NCBI RefSeq assembly: GCF_001420695.1
Contig: NZ_LJJB01000010.1
Span: 1,737,114-1,801,113 of the forward strand
DNA: 64,000 bases
Direction: 5' to 3'
From: Brevibacillus choshinensis
GTDB lineage: Bacteria; Bacillota; Bacilli; Brevibacillales; Brevibacillaceae
Under the pieces are notes generated by a model. It did not search any database. It saw only the letters and a program-made list of their open reading frames with translations, and was not told the origin of the DNA. The position numbers and the translations under genes are program-made. Positions within the stretch are counted from its first letter, which is position 1. Each line of letters starts with the position of its first letter. Below are positions 62,192 to 64,000 of this stretch, piece after piece.

Positions 62192-62479
62192 TTACTTCTC
62201 ATCACGAACGAACATGAAGCGAATTACGTCGTCGTTAATTTTCATCAGACGCTCTGCTTCCGCAACAGCATCGGAATTCGCTTTGAAGTTCATCAAAACG
62301 TAGTAACCTTCACGGAACTTGTTAATTTCATAAGCAAGACGACGCTTGCCCATTTCTTGAAGTTTGGAAATTTCGCCGCCGTAGTTGGTTACGATCTCGC
62401 TGTAACGGGCTACATTGGATTTCACTTTCTCTTCTTCAAGGTCTGGACGCAATACATACATAACTTCGTATTGACGCAT
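62192..62479 (-). CDS. rpsF: Ribosomal protein S6
   Basis: A 95-residue protein with the S6 ferredoxin-like fold: [20 protein letters not shown], then [20 protein letters not shown], then [14 protein letters not shown]. It pairs with S18 on the 30S platform. AAGGAGGTG precedes the ATG. The first gene of the operon, it has a strong promoter and a structured 5' leader that may be the S6:S18 autoregulatory element. Confidence 0.98.
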   Translation of the reverse strand: MRQYEVMYVLRPDLEEEKVKSNVARYSEIVTNYGGEISKLQEMGKRRLAYEINKFREGYYVLMNFKANSDAVAEAERLMKINDDVIRFMFVRDEK

Positions 62480-62577
62480 ACCTTTTCACCTCCTTATGGA
62501 CTTTAGCGGCCCTTATAGGGCAAGGAGCGAGTGCTAAAACGAAACGCATAAAACATGCACTCCACAAATACTCGCAT
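62480..62577 (-). ncRNA. Candidate S6:S18-responsive leader of rpsF
   Basis: The untranslated leader contains GAGTGC pairing with GCACTC (62557-62562 and 62529-62534). Closer to the gene is the hairpin GCCCT-ATA-AGGGC (62509-62521) followed directly by a CCG run, the trinucleotide known to be central to S6:S18 binding in bacterial rpsF leaders. The ribosome-binding site is just beyond. The assignment is by position and the CCG next to the stem; I have not fitted the full consensus. Confidence 0.45.
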
Positions 62578-62583
62578 TATCGT

Positions 62584-62612
62584 ATTATAGCAAAGCAAAT
62601 CTCGCGCTGCAA
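62584..62612 (-). promoter_or_regulatory. Promoter of the rpsF operon
   Basis: TTGCAG (62607-62612) and a perfect TATAAT (62584-62589) are separated by 17 bases on the minus strand, about 105 bases upstream of rpsF. Confidence 0.8.
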
Positions 62613-62621
62613 GGCCCGGTT

Positions 62622-63722
62622 CTAGACGTTGAAACGGAAATGCATAACATCTCCATCCGCTACCACGTACTCTTTCCCTTCAAGACGGTACTTGCCGCGC
62701 TCACGTGCTGCAGCAACGGAACCAGCATCTACCAGATCATTGTAGGCGATGACTTCCGCACGGATAAAGCCGCGTTCGAAATCGGTATGGATGACGCCCG
62801 CTGCTCCGGGAGCTTTGGTACCACGACGAATCGTCCAAGCGCGAACTTCTTGCACGCCTGCTGTAAAGTAAGTAACCAGTCCCAAAAGCTCGTACGCAGC
62901 GCGAATCAAGCGATCCAGTCCGGATTCAGAAAGACCCAGCTCCTCAAGGAACATGTCTTTATCTTCGCCTTCCAGCTCCGCAATTTCCGCTTCTACCTTG
63001 GCACTGATTACGACGACTTGTGCACCCTCGCTAGCCGCGTGTTCCCGTACCGTTTGCACATGCGGGTTGGTGTCAGCATCCAAAATGCCGTCTTCCGCCA
63101 CGTTGCACACGTACAGCATCGGCTTAATAGTCAACAGGTGCAAATCGCGAACCCATTTGCGCTCCTCGTCATCCAGCTCTACACTGCGTGCTGAATTTCC
63201 TTCTTCAAAAGCAGCCTTCAATTTCTCCAGCACATCCAGCTCTTGCTTGGCTTCTTTGTCTCCGGCTTTCACTTTACGAACGATACGGTCAATCCGACGG
63301 TCTACGGAGTCGAGGTCAGCAAAGATCAGCTCCAGGTTAATCGTCTCAATATCGCTCAGCGGATCGACACGTCCAGATACGTGCGTAATGTTCTCATCTT
63401 CAAAACAACGAACAACGTGAGCGATCGCATCAACTTCACGAATATGGCCCAAAAACTGGTTCCCCAGGCCCTCACCCTTACTCGCACCTTTAACCAGACC
63501 AGCAATGTCCACAAATTCAAAAGCGGTTGGGACCACTTTGTTTGGAACAACGATCTCTGTCAATTTAGCCAAACGTGGATCTGGAACCTCCACGATACCT
63601 ACATTGGGATCAATCGTACAGAACGGGTAGTTAGCCGATTCTGCACCTGCTTGGGTAATGGCGTTAAACAAGGTCGACTTCCCTACGTTGGGAAGACCTA
63701 CAATCCCGCAAGATGCACCCAT
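62622..63722 (-). CDS. ychF: Redox/ribosome-associated ATPase YchF
   Basis: A 366-residue Obg-family P-loop protein. The P loop is [14 protein letters not shown] (~8-21) and the G2-G3 region includes [20 protein letters not shown]. The helical coiled insert (~120-200) and the C-terminal TGS domain ([20 protein letters not shown] and [12 protein letters not shown]) match YchF throughout. YchF prefers ATP to GTP and associates with ribosomes and oxidative-stress responses. It is upstream of rpsF in the standard Bacillales order and is probably its own transcript. Confidence 0.97.
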   Translation of the reverse strand: MGASCGIVGLPNVGKSTLFNAITQAGAESANYPFCTIDPNVGIVEVPDPRLAKLTEIVVPNKVVPTAFEFVDIAGLVKGASKGEGLGNQFLGHIREVDAIAHVVRCFEDENITHVSGRVDPLSDIETINLELIFADLDSVDRRIDRIVRKVKAGDKEAKQELDVLEKLKAAFEEGNSARSVELDDEERKWVRDLHLLTIKPMLYVCNVAEDGILDADTNPHVQTVREHAASEGAQVVVISAKVEAEIAELEGEDKDMFLEELGLSESGLDRLIRAAYELLGLVTYFTAGVQEVRAWTIRRGTKAPGAAGVIHTDFERGFIRAEVIAYNDLVDAGSVAAARERGKYRLEGKEYVVADGDVMHFRFNV

Positions 63723-63910
63723 CTATATACACTCCTTATCATCGTCCTGACATCCTTTTAAGTATATAGATTTGGATATAAGAATACAATTGCATCCTTG
63801 TGGGAACTTCCTTGCTGTATCCTACACCAAACTGGTGGGACAAAAAAAGAAATGCTAGACTGGATGGCAGGAATAGATGAGCTTTCGGTCTATAGAAATG
63901 AGGTGTTTTC

Positions 63911-64000
63911 TTGAATTTGCTCCTACTCGGTGCCTCCGGACGCGTGGGCAGTCACATTCTTACACGCGCACTCCAGGATGGGCATCATGTCACCGCGTTG
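63911..64000 (+). CDS. NAD(P)-binding Rossmann-fold protein (NmrA/SDR-like), N-terminal fragment
   Basis: A TTG at 63911, five bases after GAGGTG, opens a frame that runs off the window after 30 codons. It reads LNLLLLGASGRVGSHILTRA, then LQDGHHVTAL, a nucleotide-binding strand with GxSGxxG as in NmrA-like and extended SDR proteins. Such proteins are NAD(P)H-dependent reductases, epimerases or redox sensors. The specific function lies beyond the window. Confidence 0.7.
   Translation, partial: MNLLLLGASGRVGSHILTRALQDGHHVTAL

Overview
This window looks like a chromosomal segment near the replication origin of a low- to mid-GC, spore-forming Firmicute, most probably Brevibacillus or a close relative in Paenibacillaceae. 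The identification rests on gene order and gene content, not on a database match. The right-hand third carries the canonical near-oriC Bacillales order, nearly all on the minus strand: ychF; rpsF-ssb-rpsR; yybS-gdpP-rplI-dnaB(C); purA; an M23/LysM/G5 endopeptidase; walR-walK-yycH-yycI-walJ(yycJ); htrA; a CxxH/CxxC zinc-type protein; and rlmH. A spore-specific small acid-soluble protein gene (sspH type) confirms a sporulating organism. There are no rRNA or tRNA genes, no CRISPR array and no recognisable prophage.

Layout. Positions 1-6.8 kb hold the start of a 7TMR-DISM signalling protein, a phosphoribosyltransferase/NCS2 purine-permease pair, a BceAB-type ABC transporter and a small secreted protein behind a repeat- and hairpin-rich spacer. 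Positions 7-25.9 kb are a patchwork of housekeeping and accessory genes: gdhA; a YhgE/Pip membrane protein; a divergent SgrR-like regulator and MFS exporter; an isocitrate lyase/PEP mutase-family enzyme; a divergent quinone reductase/MarR pair with visible operators; a 564-residue orphan protein; a UDG-superfamily protein with topB; SRPBCC and DUF1697 proteins; a frameshifted GNAT gene; yjdM/phnA; and a divergent HxlR/NTF2-like pair.

Positions 26-36 kb are visibly more AT-rich than the flanks and read as an acquired island. One half is a tightly packed minus-strand sugar-acid cluster: nucleotide-sugar dehydrogenase, ATP-grasp ligase, PHP hydrolase, glucuronyl C5-epimerase-like protein and CgeB-like glycosyltransferase, plus two NodB-fold deacetylase-like proteins. 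The other half is a plasmid-style ParM actin gene with a small acidic-tailed partner and an adjacent 10-bp iteron array that could be its centromere. Imperfect direct repeats and gene fragments between the deacetylases mark past rearrangement.

Positions 36-44 kb hold a luciferase-like monooxygenase, a secreted multidomain amidase, a truncated DUF4386 gene beside a doubly frameshifted Crp/Fnr gene, a LysR/CofE-like ligase pair, an IS200 remnant, and a TMEM175-family channel whose hallmark motif suggests a CTG start. From 44 kb to the end the conserved core takes over: WalRK cell-wall control, purine (PurR-box) control of purA, DNA replication (DnaB, SSB), ribosomal proteins, c-di-AMP turnover (GdpP) and YchF.

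The most unusual candidates are the actin-type segregation module with its putative centromere, the sugar-acid/C5-epimerase cluster, the 564-residue orphan and the CofE-like ligase. Decayed genes (GNAT, Crp/Fnr, alpha/beta hydrolase, IS200 TnpA, DUF4386) are confined to the accessory part. All promoter, operator and terminator calls were made by eye.
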